NCBI GenBank assembly: GCA_007844125.1
Contig: CM017565.1
Coordinates: 11,094,450-11,158,449, forward strand
Direction of reading: 5' to 3'
DNA from: Sinonovacula constricta
Taxonomy: Eukaryota > Mollusca > Bivalvia > Cardiida > Solecurtidae
DNA length: 64,000 bases
The position numbers and the translations under genes were made by a program. Numbering within the stretch: the stretch's first letter is position 1; each line of letters begins with the position of its first letter. Below, piece after piece: positions 1-33,200 of the stretch. A model generated the notes under the pieces. It ran no database searches. It was not told the origin of the DNA and was given only the letters and a program-made list of their open reading frames with translations.

Positions 1-1191
1 CATAAATCTTCAAACATCTTAAATTTTCTGGGGAAAATCATTCACTTGATTGTATATCACGGCTCATTTCCCAAGCATTTCTTGCAAAAGGGGAGGTAAC
101 TTAATAGGTCTAGATATCTACATCTACTATTATTGTAGACTTAGAATTTCATTTGACATTGTTGCTTTACTAATTACAAAATCAAACCTATTTGCTGTAA
201 GATTTACTTATTGGCGTGATTTTTTACATCACCATCAGCAGCAGAAGTTGCAGCAATGTCATCCAGCATCAGAAGCATATTATCAGCAATAACAACTTTC
301 TTCATCTAGAACTTGTGGAATTGATGTGGAAAAGACCTTCCAGGGCCAGACCTTCCCAGACCAGACCTTTCTGGGACGGACCACCGAGAGCCAGATCTTC
401 CTGGACCATGTCTTTTTGAGCCAAACCTGGGCCAGACCTCCATGGGCCAGACCTTCCTGGACCATGTCTTTTTGAGCCAGACCTTCCTGAGCCAGACCTT
501 TCTGGGCCAGGTGTTCTAGGGCCAGATATTCCAAGGCCATGCCTTTTTGACCTAGACCTTCCTGAGCCAGATCTTCCTGGGTCGACCTACCTGGGCCAGA
601 CATTCCTGAGCAAGGCCTTCCAGGCCAGACCTTCCTAGATGATGCCCCACTCACAGAAACCTTTCTCAAGTGAGATTTTGCTAAGAATATGCCAAACAGT
701 GACATGATATTGCATTCCCTTTTTTGAACACCACTATATTGGCATTTTAAGTTTGGGTTTTGAACTTGAGCAAAATCTCAAGTAAGAAATGATTCTTCAT
801 GTGGGACCGTGACGTTCTCGTGGACTGGAAGTTATCAGCAGTTTCATAGGTTTGTTGGTGTTGAATTAAAATTACCACGGAAATAGGACTCTATTATTAT
901 ATCACACTTGGTGACAGCAAAATGCGAATGAACATGAAACTTTATTAGGTTATGGAAATCTGACAGTATATTTAGCACTATATAGTACATTAACAGAATT
1001 ATTTATAAGAGTGTGTTTGCTCTTTATCATATGAGTACAAATAGTTATTTATTAATATATTGTCCCTTGTATATTTGTAAGTGCACCTCATTACTACATC
1101 CACACTTTTACTAGGCATTTTAATTGAACTTAGCTTACCGTTATAAATAGGAAGCAGTTTTTTTCCAATGGTTAGTTAACGTTCATTCTTG
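1..1191. other. Left flank without a supported gene
   Basis: AT-rich sequence. Apart from the 15-bp minisatellite at 330-640, nothing recognisable was seen. Confidence 0.6.
330..640. repeat. Degenerate 15-bp minisatellite
   Basis: About twenty imperfect copies of GAGCCAGACCTTCCT. Because 15 is a multiple of three, the minus strand stays open as a Gly-Leu-Ala-Gln-Glu repeat for 140 codons. No homology or conserved start supports a gene. Confidence 0.75.
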
Positions 1192-1400
1192 GTCAACCCA
1201 TGGCTGAGTGGTTAGAATTGCTGACTTGTAACTCCTTGGCCCTCGCCATATAGTTTGAGTCCCTATTCCCTATGGAGATGAGAATTTTCTTCTTGCAAAG
1301 TCCTCCAGCAGATCAGCATTGTGTCGATGGCTAGGGTGTTTCTCCACCAATAACTAGCTGGACCAGATGCAAAGGAGTATTATACATTGTGAAAGGTAAA
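1192..1400 (+). mobile_element. tRNA-derived SINE (family B), plus strand
   Basis: The head resembles a Ser/Leu-type tRNA: an A box TGGCTGAGTGGTTAGAA and a degraded B box AGTTTGAGTCCC about 50 bp later. It has a short body and no foldable intact acceptor stem, so it is a SINE and not a functional tRNA. It is the only plus-strand SINE noticed here. Confidence 0.65.
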
Positions 1401-1656
1401 ATGTTTACAACAAGCTTATCAAATAAGCAAACACCTCACATTGATATAGTGTTTCAAAGTATTTGATATTTAATTCCTCTATGTTCATCAACGATCATAT
1501 TGCATTATTATACATTTTAGTATGATCATATAGTTATTTAAACACATGACCCAGACACACTTATTGTCATTTCTGCAAGGTCAAGCTAATGATGGAGGAG
1601 CATGCTGAATACATGTGTGTTGGTATAATTTTCATATAAAATAATTCAAATATAAA

Positions 1657-3067
1657 ACAAGAGGGCCATGATGGCCCTTAATCGCTCACCTGATGACACA
1701 GACGTTTAGTAGGCTCAAATCTGGCATCAAGTTATTAAGAGTAACATGTATTTACTTTAGTAATCTTTGGTGAAGATTTGACCATTAGTGTGGCCACTGG
1801 GTTGATTACATTTTCTAGAATTTTACCAAGTAACCTACTGAATCCATATGACCCAGTTCAAAACATGTAAGATTTCATACTGGCAAACATTCTGCCAAGT
1901 TTGGTGAAGGTTGGGCTATCAATGTGGCCTCTAAATGTTTTTACATGGTTTTTCTAAAATATGACCTAATTACCTACTTTTTGACCCCACGTGACGCAAT
2001 TATATACTCATCCAAGATTTCATGCAGACAAACATTCTGACCGAGCTGGGAGAAGATTAGGCTATAAATGTGGTCTCTAGTGTGTTCACAAGCTTTTTTT
2101 AGGATTTGTCCTAGGGACTTATTTATTGACCCCACATGATACAGTTATGAACTCATCCAAGATTTCATGAAGGCAAACACTCTGATCAAGTTTTGTGATG
2201 ATTGGCCCTAAATGGGGCCTCAAGTTAGTTCACAAGCGTTTGCTAAGATTTGACCTAGTGACCTACTTTTTTGATCCCACATGACCCAATAATGAACTCA
2301 TCCAAGAGTTCCTGCAGATAAACATTCTAACCAAGTTTGGTGAAGTTCGGGCTATAAATTTGAACTCTAGTGTGTTCACAAGCTTTTACTAAGATTTAAC
2401 CTAGTGACCTTATTTTTGACCCCACGTGACCCAATAATGAACTCATCCAAGATTTCATGCAGGCAAACATTCTGATTAAGTTTGGAGACGATTGGGCCAT
2501 AAATGGGGCCTCTAGTGTGTTCGAAAGCTTTTTCTAAAATTTTACCCATTGACCTGTTTTGTGACCCCACGTGATCCAATTACGAACTCATCCAAGATTT
2601 CATCCAAACATTCTGACCAATTTTGATGAAGTTTGGCCAATAATTGTGGCCTTTAGTGTGTTCACAAGCTTTTTCTAAGATTTGACCTAGTGACATTCTT
2701 TTTGACCCCACCTGACCAAGTTATGAACTCATCCAAGATTTCATGCAGACAAACATTCTAACCTAGTTTGGTAAAGATTTGGCTATAAATGTGGTCTCTA
2801 GTGTGTTCACAAGTTTTTCCTAAAATTTGACATAGTGACCTACTTTTTGACCCCAGGTGACCCAATAATAAACTCATCTAATATTTCATGCAGACAAACA
2901 TTCTGACCAAGTTTGATGAAGATTGGATACAAACTGTGGCCTCTAGTGTGTTTACAAACTAAAATGTTGACGACAAACGAAACGCTTTCACAAAAGCTCC
3001 ACGATAAACCCAATAAACAAACAAACAAAAGCTCCACATGAGCATGTTTGTGCTCAGGTGAGCTAAA
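1657..3067 (+). mobile_element. GCTCACCTGA-ended element with 144-bp tandem core, copy 1
   Basis: The left end has the palindrome AGGGCCATGATGGCCCT followed by GCTCACCTGA (1684-1693). The right end is TCAGGTGAGC (3054-3063), the exact reverse complement. Between them lie about seven degenerate units of roughly 144 bp. Unit landmarks are CTAGTGTGTTCACAAGC, GATTTGACCTAGTGACCTA, GACCCCACGTGACCC and GATTTCATGCAGACAAACAT. No transposase is present, so it is non-autonomous. A piece of SINE tail (TTTATTGGGTTTATCG in reverse) sits near 3003-3030. Confidence 0.8.
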
Positions 3068-5812
3068 AAGTTAAACAAATGTTAATTTTCCCTGAATAGT
3101 AAATATACAAAAGATGTCAGCATGCGGCTTTTGAACAGGGTGTCTTGAGTTTGATAGGTTAGCATGTAATTACTAGATCATCTAGACAGATGCTACAATG
3201 ATGCTGTTCAAAAACACTACTCCTTCAACTTTAACTGATCAGAAAACCTCAATCAGTCTTTTCATTGTATGACAATAATATTTAAGTGGATTTCATTATA
3301 AAAGATATGATATATAGGTAAAGACAAATGTTCAGGAAGTATAAAATGTGCACCAGGTGTACAGTTTAACTAAACCTAACACAGCAAGTATAAAGGTACA
3401 AGGTTTTCATGTAAGTTATTTTTTCTTGTATATGAAACAACTGGCGGACATAATTTTCAAATTCAAATTAAAACATAATAACACTGCAGAACTTTCAGCA
3501 GAGAAAGTTATTTAATTAGCTTATATCCAAAATACACCAACAGAAACTACATGTACGTTTTAAAACTAAGATCATGTTTATAAAACAAAACATAGATGTA
3601 TAAATACTCAAGAAAGGTTTCAATGTGTCAATTTTATTATTATAACTCAAAGATGTATATATATACAGTATACATAAAAATGCAAAGTACAAATTTCATC
3701 TAACAAACATTCAAAGTACAAATATGAATATGTTTTATTACAATATGAGCTTCATCTTTTGCAGATTGGGGGTTGAAAATGCATCACAAAAGTTAGACAT
3801 CCTAATGGTTTAAAAATAAAATAGCATGGGGGTGGGGGGATTCTGAATAAAACAATCAAATAGTTGCAGTTAACAATTACTGGTAATAAAGATTCTTACT
3901 GTTTTACTAAGGAGAAAAAGTGGCATTTGCAACAAACACTGTCAAGCTTATGGCTTAAACATTTATTTGTAATATTTGTACAAACAAACTTACATACAGA
4001 CATTAATCCAATATTTTGCGAACTTCTTACCATCAACTCTTACTTTGAAATTATACAGCAAGGTTTTGGGCCAAATAAATATTTAATTTCAATGTTAGCC
4101 AAATGATCTACTTACAATTTATTGAAAAAGTTTGATACTAACTTTATCATGTTCTGTAGTTAATCAGTTTATATGAAATACTTGTGACTGAAAGAATATA
4201 TTGCTCATTCTAAGTTGATTTGTTTTATACTTACTAATAAATACTGTATATACAAATTATGGTACAAATCAATGATAGCATTTTGAAAGAATTAAACAGA
4301 ATACAGAAATAAAAAAATCAAATCACAGCATAAAAGGTTTGGTTAGTAAAATCCATGTCAGCATTATATTTCTTCAACACCAGTTGTCAGTACAATATAA
4401 AGTCAGGATCAAACAATACATACATCTCGATACTATACTGAACACATTCATTATCAACTTGTTTCCAAAGTTTATATGAAACCTTGGGCCAGAACAAAAG
4501 GTTATTAAAATTTGAAATTCAGTTTGACCCCAATTCGAAACATCTGATTGGTTGGATTTAAGAAATTATCTTGACCAATCAGATGCTAGGAAACAACCTC
4601 AGATTTGGGCTCAAAGTTATATAACCTCAAGCTCTGATGTACACTTCTGTCTCAGAATATAAATAAACTCAATGAACAGTGTCAAAAGATGTTGTAATTG
4701 TACTTTGATTGTAATTTGCAAGATATGCTGAACAAATTTTGCCATTACTGATCCAGCAGGAATGATTCACAAACAACTTTGCATGAAACAAGCACTAATT
4801 AAGGATGAAAGGTCACATGAATAATTACAGCAAAAAATACATACATTCATTCTGCAATGTTTTCAACAAGTTATATTTGAAAGGATTGGTAGCAATCATA
4901 AATTGAAAACAAACTACTCTGTTATTATTTTGGGTGTATCTAAAATTAATGAAAATGGTCATAGAAAGTTATTTAAACAGTACTGCTACCTTGCAAACTA
5001 CAGCCAATGGATTTAAATATTCCACTTACTGCCACATTAAAGACATGGAAAACAGTAAGAAATGATATATGTAAAATGATCTTAATTCAATTGCCCAGAG
5101 TAGTCATATTTTGACTATTTTGATAATATGGACAACTTATATTGAAAAGGTAAGAATGATTATGGTTGCATATCAGTTCTAAAATTTAAACAAAAGAAAA
5201 TATTTTTTCACCAAGAATTACAAAAAAAGATAAAACATGACCTAAAATAGCTAGCAAACTGATGAGGAACAAAATCTTATTTTCTGTTATCTGTTAACAA
5301 TGTTCTTTCCTCTTGTTATCTTTACATGAATTATAACAGTACTATTGCTAACTTAACCTTAGGAATAAATAAACCTAATATTCTTAGAAAAAGATCACCC
5401 AGGTGAAAGTTGTTGATCAGATAAACCATTTACATGTTTTATCCAATTTATTTTGTTCTATTATTACCCATCGAATATAATGTATACATCTTCTTGTGAT
5501 GACCTGCTTCCATTAATATTCAACCAGTATTATGTATATGACTCAAACTATCTTTAGATCCTCCATTCAAGACAGTTTCCATGGCCCATAGAGCTCCAGG
5601 TAACAGGTTTCAGCTTATCCACAACTTCTCCCCAAACACCACATTGTTGGTACCTGAGAGAACTGTATTCTCAATGTGAAAATTTTTACGAGTACCCACA
5701 ATATAGGGTCTGTTGGAGAATGATGGGATATTCTAATACATCTGAAGCTCTGGCCATATAATCACACATTTAACTTTAATATTCAACACAATGAAGATGT
5801 TCCAAAGAAGGA
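3068..5812. other. VPS4 3' flank, probable 3' UTR at its right end
   Basis: AT-rich, with no coding signal. Downstream of the VPS4 stop on the minus strand, AATAAA candidates occur, for example at 5447-5452 and several places nearer 4 kb. The real poly(A) site cannot be chosen from sequence alone. A 12-bp inverted repeat is at 4541. Confidence 0.5.
4541..4585. other. 12-bp inverted repeat carrying two opposed CCAAT boxes
   Basis: CATCTGATTGGT and ACCAATCAGATG are perfect inverted copies separated by 21 bp, downstream of the VPS4 stop. In RNA they would form a hairpin. In DNA they hold two divergent CCAAT boxes. This could be the remains of a small MITE. Confidence 0.5.
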
Positions 5813-26737
<20,925 letters not shown>

Positions 26738-26886
26738 TGAAGAGGCTTTGAAACTTGTGTTATTTTCTAGCGATAAATATACTTCTTTTTGGATTTTCTG
26801 GTTTCCAGTCAGGTGAACTTGCTGTCATTCGCGTGATTCATAGTCAAAACATTGTGAAACCAATCTATATCGGGTTCTTCCGTGAT

Positions 26887-26896
26887 GTCACGTGAC
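26887..26896. promoter_or_regulatory. CLEAR-type E-box (GTCACGTGAC) in the VPS4 upstream region
   Basis: A perfect 10-bp palindrome lies about 150 bp upstream of the VPS4 start codon. It equals the CLEAR consensus bound by TFEB/MITF-family factors that control lysosome and autophagy genes. VPS4 acts in endosome-lysosome traffic, so the location makes sense. Binding is not shown. Confidence 0.55.
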
Positions 26897-27182
26897 CAAA
26901 TAGAAAAGTGCGCATGTCTATCATAACACGTTTCGGACAATGTTTTTTCGGAATTAGTTTAAGTATATTTTTAATAAATACAATTTATTCAACGAAAGGG
27001 GCAACTTGTAAATACCGACCGTAATTCTAAGTACCCTTTCGGAAAAAAGATATGTCCTTACCTATTATATTCTTTATTTGTCGACGAGAAACAACAATTA
27101 CAAAAATCATGTAAAGGGTTATTTCCGCAAGTTAGTATAACATAATTTTAACAATTCCCTTAAAATTACAAGATATTTTTTG

Positions 27183-27222
27183 CCCCCCCCCCCCCCAAAA
27201 AAAAATAAATAAATAAATAATA
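27183..27222. repeat. Poly-C / poly-A / (AAAT)n low-complexity tract
   Basis: A run of about 14 C is followed by A and AAAT repeats, about 450 bp upstream of the VPS4 start. Confidence 0.9.
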
Positions 27223-28483
27223 TCAGTATTTTGGCAAACACAAAATCTTAATGTCAAAAACTAAACCAATGCTACTTATGTGACAGGGTCCCTCAATGAT
27301 GACACCACCCAGGCAGATAGCTTGTTGTCGCCCAAAAATGTGGTTACTAGGACTCACTCAGACAACACTGACCTTATTTGTTATTTTGTCAAAAGAACTT
27401 ATTATTTTTAAGAACTTGTTTTTTTTCTAGTGGAGAAGGTTTAATAATTGGTGAAAATACAATGTATATAATAAAACCAGGGTTTGGGAACATAAGAAAC
27501 AGAAAATTAGTATAACTTAACCGAAATTCATGCACAAAATTCGGTGACCCAACCATTCATTTTACCGTAATTTTCTTTAATCTTGGCATTTTGACCAGCA
27601 GACAAGAGTATTGCCCCTAGGCCCTAAAACACTTGGCCCTTGTGATGTTTCGAATTAGTAACATTTTGCCATTTTCACACTTCGCTTTCCCTTGATTGGT
27701 CAAAGTTTGTCATAATGAAAGGAGGCAAGGTTCAGAGATAAACTGCTTTGTATTATTTTGTGTAAAAATATTTGCTCAAAATACATAAACCTGTCTTTAA
27801 TGTTGTGGACATACGGAAGGTTGAAGGTCAGATCAAAGTGAACGTAACCGGTGTGAAAACTATCAAAGTATGGCGAGAGGTGGTCACTGGTTTCATCACA
27901 CTTACCACGTTCACTGGATGTTGTATTTCTACGGGCTCTGGAGGTTGTTTTTGTTTTATAAATTATATATCAATTAAGTGTTGCATTTTATAATAACATT
28001 TGCATCTACTTAAAACAGACTGGGGATACTACTGTAAACATTTGATGATTCTTCTATTGGCACTAAACTGTGTGACTCTGTCTTTTGTTTCACATCCTAT
28101 CATGGAAATACAACTTTGTGTTATGCTAGGAATAGTTTAACTTTGTTAGGTTGGCTGCATTAGCGTGAAGGAGTAACACTGTATTCACTGCATTTGCAAA
28201 AATAAAGACAAGGATGTTTAATGATAAACCAAATAAAATAAACTATTATCTTTTAATATATTGTTGTTTAAACAAATAAATACTGTACACATATATTACA
28301 TATATACACATGTTATCATAAACAAGCAAACAGATACAATAAATAGATTCACAGAAAATGCTGAGCTACTAAATGACAACTAGCAAAACCATACCAGACA
28401 CCAAAACAACTACATGTTTCTAGAAAACAAAAAATATTCCTCTTCCTACATACTACCCTTAGCACCAATTGATGCACCTATTT

Positions 28484-28797
28484 ATTGTTTGTTTGTTTAT
28501 TGGGTTTATCTTCCCACCAACAGTATTTCAGTTATCTGGAGACAGTGTCTACTTGAAGCAGATATAGTGCTGCCTTCACTGTGTATAGCATGCGGTGAAC
28601 ACCTGGCATGATACCACACCCAGTCACATTATCCTGACACCGGGCCAACCAATCATGGAACTACCCTTATATCTGCTTGAGCGTTAGCAAGGGAGCTATA
28701 CCACTACCATTTTTTACGACTTTGGTATGTTGCAGTCTGGGATCGAACCTGGGGCCTCCTGTACCTGACGCTACAGACTGCGCTACCAGGTCCGTTG
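28484..28797 (-). mobile_element. tRNA-derived SINE (family D), ITFG1-VPS4 intergenic
   Basis: Near-complete copy with tail GTTTGTTTGTTTATTGGGTT, the full body, B box GGTTCGATCCC and head TGGTAGCGCAGTCTG on the minus strand. Confidence 0.85.
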
Positions 28798-29943
28798 CAC
28801 CTATTTAAAAAGACCAATACAAAATAAGAGACAAATAAGACAGAACAGTTATATGCATGTACACATGTGCTGTCTTTCATGGTAACTGCGGCAGTAACCA
28901 TAGTTGTACATTTTAATTGTAACAGATGTATTAAAGAATAAAATGAGCAAACAAAATGGAAAAATCAAGTTTAAACTTTGCAAAGCCTTTATTTAGCTTG
29001 GTAGTATCTTAATTTAAATACACATGGTTCAACATAACCTTGAGTAAGTTACATACAATACATAATATATATTATATATTGCATAATAAAATTAAGATAT
29101 AATAACGTGAATACAAAACAAATATGTGCAGCACAAAGAATTAAAATGTCAATATATTTTAGCACTGCAATGTGTATTTTCCCCAATTTTGGCAAAACAA
29201 TACAAAGCCAAACAATCTATCACAGAAGATGAAAGGAGCTACTAGGATATGGTGATCTGTCTCTCTACACAAACATTAAGTTGATATTTCGATGTATAAC
29301 GCTCCATTGTGGGATATTTATATCACAGTAACCTGTGTGTAAATGACCAAACAACAGCCACCCCCACCCCAATATTCCCTGGGAATTGACCAATCAAAGG
29401 TGGCAATTCATCGACACATGGTCACCTGATATCATTTGACAGCTCAGAAAAAATGGATTACTATAATTGTAGTAGCATGTTTATCATCAGACGATTCACC
29501 GAGTTGAAGGTATTTATAAATGTACGTACATGAATTAATGAATCCTTTAAGAAATTTTGTGTGTAGATCCTGAATATGTTTGTTCTGTGAATCAAACAAT
29601 GGTTAAATGAAACACTCATCAAGGTGAAGAAGTCCAATTCATGATATTTAAGCATACGGTACATTGCCTTTCTACATCTCAATACTCGTAATGTAGCTGA
29701 ACATTGCAACATCAACAAAAACAAAACAAATTGTATTTTTAATTTTCATGCATTAGACAGATCAATGCATGTCAGAGATGACCCCTGGCCTGTCAGGGAT
29801 GTTGTCAAACTTGTTTTAATTATTAAATGGACATCTACAAAAGAACCAAATCTCTTACACAAAGAAATAAACAAAATTTCATCTTCAATAGGTACAGTCA
29901 GTGAAATGCAATAATGAAATATATTCACACGTGTCTAGGAATA

Positions 29944-30004
29944 AAGAGTACAGGTATTTGAATATAAAAACTCAGAGTACAGGTATTTGAATATAAAAAC
30001 TCAG
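29944..30004. repeat. Two-copy tandem repeat of 29-30 bp
   Basis: The block GAGTACAGGTATTTGAATAT with the following AAAAACTCA occurs twice in a row, about 220 bp beyond the ITFG1 stop codon, so possibly in its 3' UTR. Confidence 0.8.
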
Positions 30005-30225
30005 TTAACTAAAAATGTTTTTTAAATGCTAAATTTTCCCTCATGATAATTATTTCTAATGAAGCCTAAACATACTGTCTCATAAAAAGTACAATATCAA
30101 TTTATTGTCATTTAAAAAAACTAAAGGACATATTTTTTTAAGCAGACCAATAACCAAACTTAGAAACATCAATAAATTATACATAAGGAATGTGGAGAAT
30201 GAAGTGACTAGAGGATGTAGAATGT

Positions 30226-33200
30226 TCACATGGCATCAAAATGGAACTTTTGGGCTTCTTGGCGCTTCTCCTTTTTGTCTTCAACCTGGAATATACCAAC
30301 ATATGACTGACTTTGCTGTAACATTTTTTACATTATAACTAGGGAGGAAATTAATTTATTTGTTAACTGCTTGTAATAACTATATACAAAATGTGTTGGA
30401 TAACATTAATATTTTTCTAGGTGTGACCTCACAGTGTTATCAACTGTGAAAACACAGCCCATCTTTGTGACACACCTTTCTACACTTTGCATCCCCTTCC
30501 TCACCATCAGAATACTTTGGGTTTCCTTTGTTCTAGTGGGCATTTTTACATAAAAAATTAACATGTGTTCAGACTCAATGGAAAGTTCACAGTCTAATAC
30601 GATATTATTGTGAGGACCCACTCATGTTTATTATTAATTGTTTTACAATGACCATAAATGTTAAGCCAACAAAACAAAGATACACGTATTTGCACATTTT
30701 GCATGTTCTTGTTTATTTTGTCAAAAATGTTTTGTGTCTGCATCTAGGTGTTACTAATCTTGTCCTGCCAGCATCTAGGTGTTACTGATCGTGTTTCTCC
30801 AGTATCTAGGTGTTACTGACCTAGGTGTTACTGACCTTGTTTTTCCAGTATCTAGGTGTTACTGACCATGTTTCTCCAGTATCTAGGTGTTACTGACCTT
30901 GTTTCTCCAGTATCTAGGTGTAACTGACCATGTTTCTCCAGTATCTAGGTGTTACTGACCTTGTTTCTCCAGTATCTAGGTGTAACTGAACCTGTTTCTA
31001 AAGTATCTAGGTGTTGCTGACCCTGTCTCTCCAGCATCTAGGTGTTACAGACCTTATCTCGCCACCATCTAGTCATTACTGACCCTGTCTCTCCAGTATC
31101 TAGGTGTTATAGACCTTATCTCTCCTGCATCGTGCATAACTGACCCTATCTCTCCAGTATATATGTGTTACTGACCTTGTTTCTCCAGTATCTAGGTGTA
31201 ACTGAACCTGTTTCTAAAGTATCTAGGTGTTAGTGACCTTGTTTCTCCAGTATCTAGGTGTTATAGACCTTATCTCTCCTGCATCGTGCATAACTGACCC
31301 TATCTCTCCAGTATATATGTGTTACTGACCTTGTTTCTCCAGTATCTAGGTGCAACTGAACCTGTTTCTAAAGTATCTAGGTGTTAGTGACCTTGTTTCT
31401 CCAGTATCTAGGTGTTACTGACCCTGTCTCTCCAGCATCAAGCTCTAACTAACCCTGTCTCTCCAGCAGCTAGGCACTACCGACCCATCTCTCCAGCATC
31501 TAGTCATTACTGACCCTGTCTCTCCAGCATCTAGGCATTACTGACCCTGTAACTCCAGCATCTAGGCATTACCAACCAATCTCTCCAGCATCTAGGCATT
31601 ACTGACCCTGTCTCTCCACTATCTAGTCATTACTGACCCTGTCACTTCAGCATCTAGGCAATACTGACCCTGTCACTCCAGCATCTAGGCATTACTGACT
31701 CTGTCTTTCCAGCATTGATGCATTACTATGGTAACCCTATCTCTCCAGCATCTAGGCATTACTGACTCTGTCTCTCCAGCATCTAGGCATTACTGACTCG
31801 GTCTCTCCAGCATCTGGGCATTACTGACTCTGTCTCTCCAGCATTGATGCATTACTGACCCTATCTCTCCAGCATCTAGGCATTACTGATCCTGTCTCTC
31901 CAGCATATAGTCATTACTGACCCTATCTCTCCAATATATAGGTGTTACTGAACCTGTCTCTCCAGCATCTATGCATTACTGACCCTGTCTCTCCAGCATC
32001 AAGGCATTACTGACCCTGTCTCTCCAGCATCTAGACATAACTGACCCTGTCTCTCCAGCATCGATGCATTACTGACCATGTCTTTCCAGCATCTAGGCAT
32101 TACTGATCCTGTCTCTCCAGCATCTAGGCATTACTGACCCTATCTCTCCAATATATAGGTGTTACTGACCCTGTCTCTCCAGCATCTAGGCATTACTGAC
32201 CCTGTCTCTCCAGCATCTAGGCATTACTGATCCCGTCTCTCCAGCATCTAGGCATTACTGACCCTATCTCTCCAATATATAGGTGTTACTGACCCTGTCT
32301 CTCCAGCATCGATGCATTACTGACCCCCTGTCTCTCCAGCATCTAGTCATTACTGACCCTGTCTCTCCAGCATCTAGGCATTACTGACCCCCTGTCTCTC
32401 CAGCATCTAGTCATTACTGACCATGTCTCTCCAGCATCTAGACATAACTGACCCTGTCTCTCCAGCATCGATGCATTACTGACCATGTCTCTCCAGCATC
32501 TAGTCATTACTGACCCTATCTCTCCAGCATCGATGCATTACTGACCATGTCTTTCCAGCATCTAGGCATTACTGATCCTGTCTCTCCAGCATCTAGGCAT
32601 TACTGACCCTATCTCTCCAATATATAGGTGTTACTGACCCTGTCTCTCCAGCATCTAGGCATTACTGACCCTATCTCTCCAATATATAGGCATTACTGAC
32701 CCTGTCTCCAGCATGGATGCATTACCAACCCTGTCTCTCCAGCATCTAGGCATTACTGACCCTGTCACTCCAGCATTTAGGCATTACTGACCCTGTCCCT
32801 TCAGCATCGATGCATTACTGACCCTATCTCTCCAGTATATAGGTGTTACTGACCATGTCTCTCCAGCATCCACGTTTACTGACCCTGTCTCTTCAGCATC
32901 GATGCATGACTGACCCTGTCTCTCCAGCATCTAGTTATTACTGACCCTGTCTCTCCAGCATCTAGTTATAAGTGACCCTGTCTCTCCAGCATCTAGTTAT
33001 TACAGACCCTGTCTCTCCTGCATCGATGCATTACTGACCCTGTCTCTCAGGATATAGGTGTTACTGACCTTGTCATTTCAGCATATAGGTGTTACTGACA
33101 TTGTCTCTCAGCATATAGGTGTTACTGACCCTGTCTCTCCAGTGCAGAATGGCCACAATGCCCGCAATAAAGCCACAAGTCCCCAGGAGAGAGGCGCCTG

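Larger units (their letters stand above)
26738..30225. other. ITFG1-VPS4 intergenic region: VPS4 promoter, a SINE and ITFG1 3' flank
   Basis: The two minus-strand genes are head-to-tail, 3.5 kb apart. The region holds the CLEAR-type box at 26887, the low-complexity tract at 27183, SINE family D at 28484 and a candidate ITFG1 poly(A) signal (AATAAA on minus, 30101-30106, 120 nt past the stop). No further gene is supported. Confidence 0.6.

Noticed and set aside
283..705. 140-codon minus-strand frame with Gly-Leu-Ala-Gln-Glu repeats
   Set aside because: It arises from a 15-bp degenerate minisatellite; no homology or promoter.
1195..1265. Possible functional tRNA gene
   Set aside because: A and B boxes are present but the B box is degraded and the acceptor stem does not pair; it is the head of a SINE.
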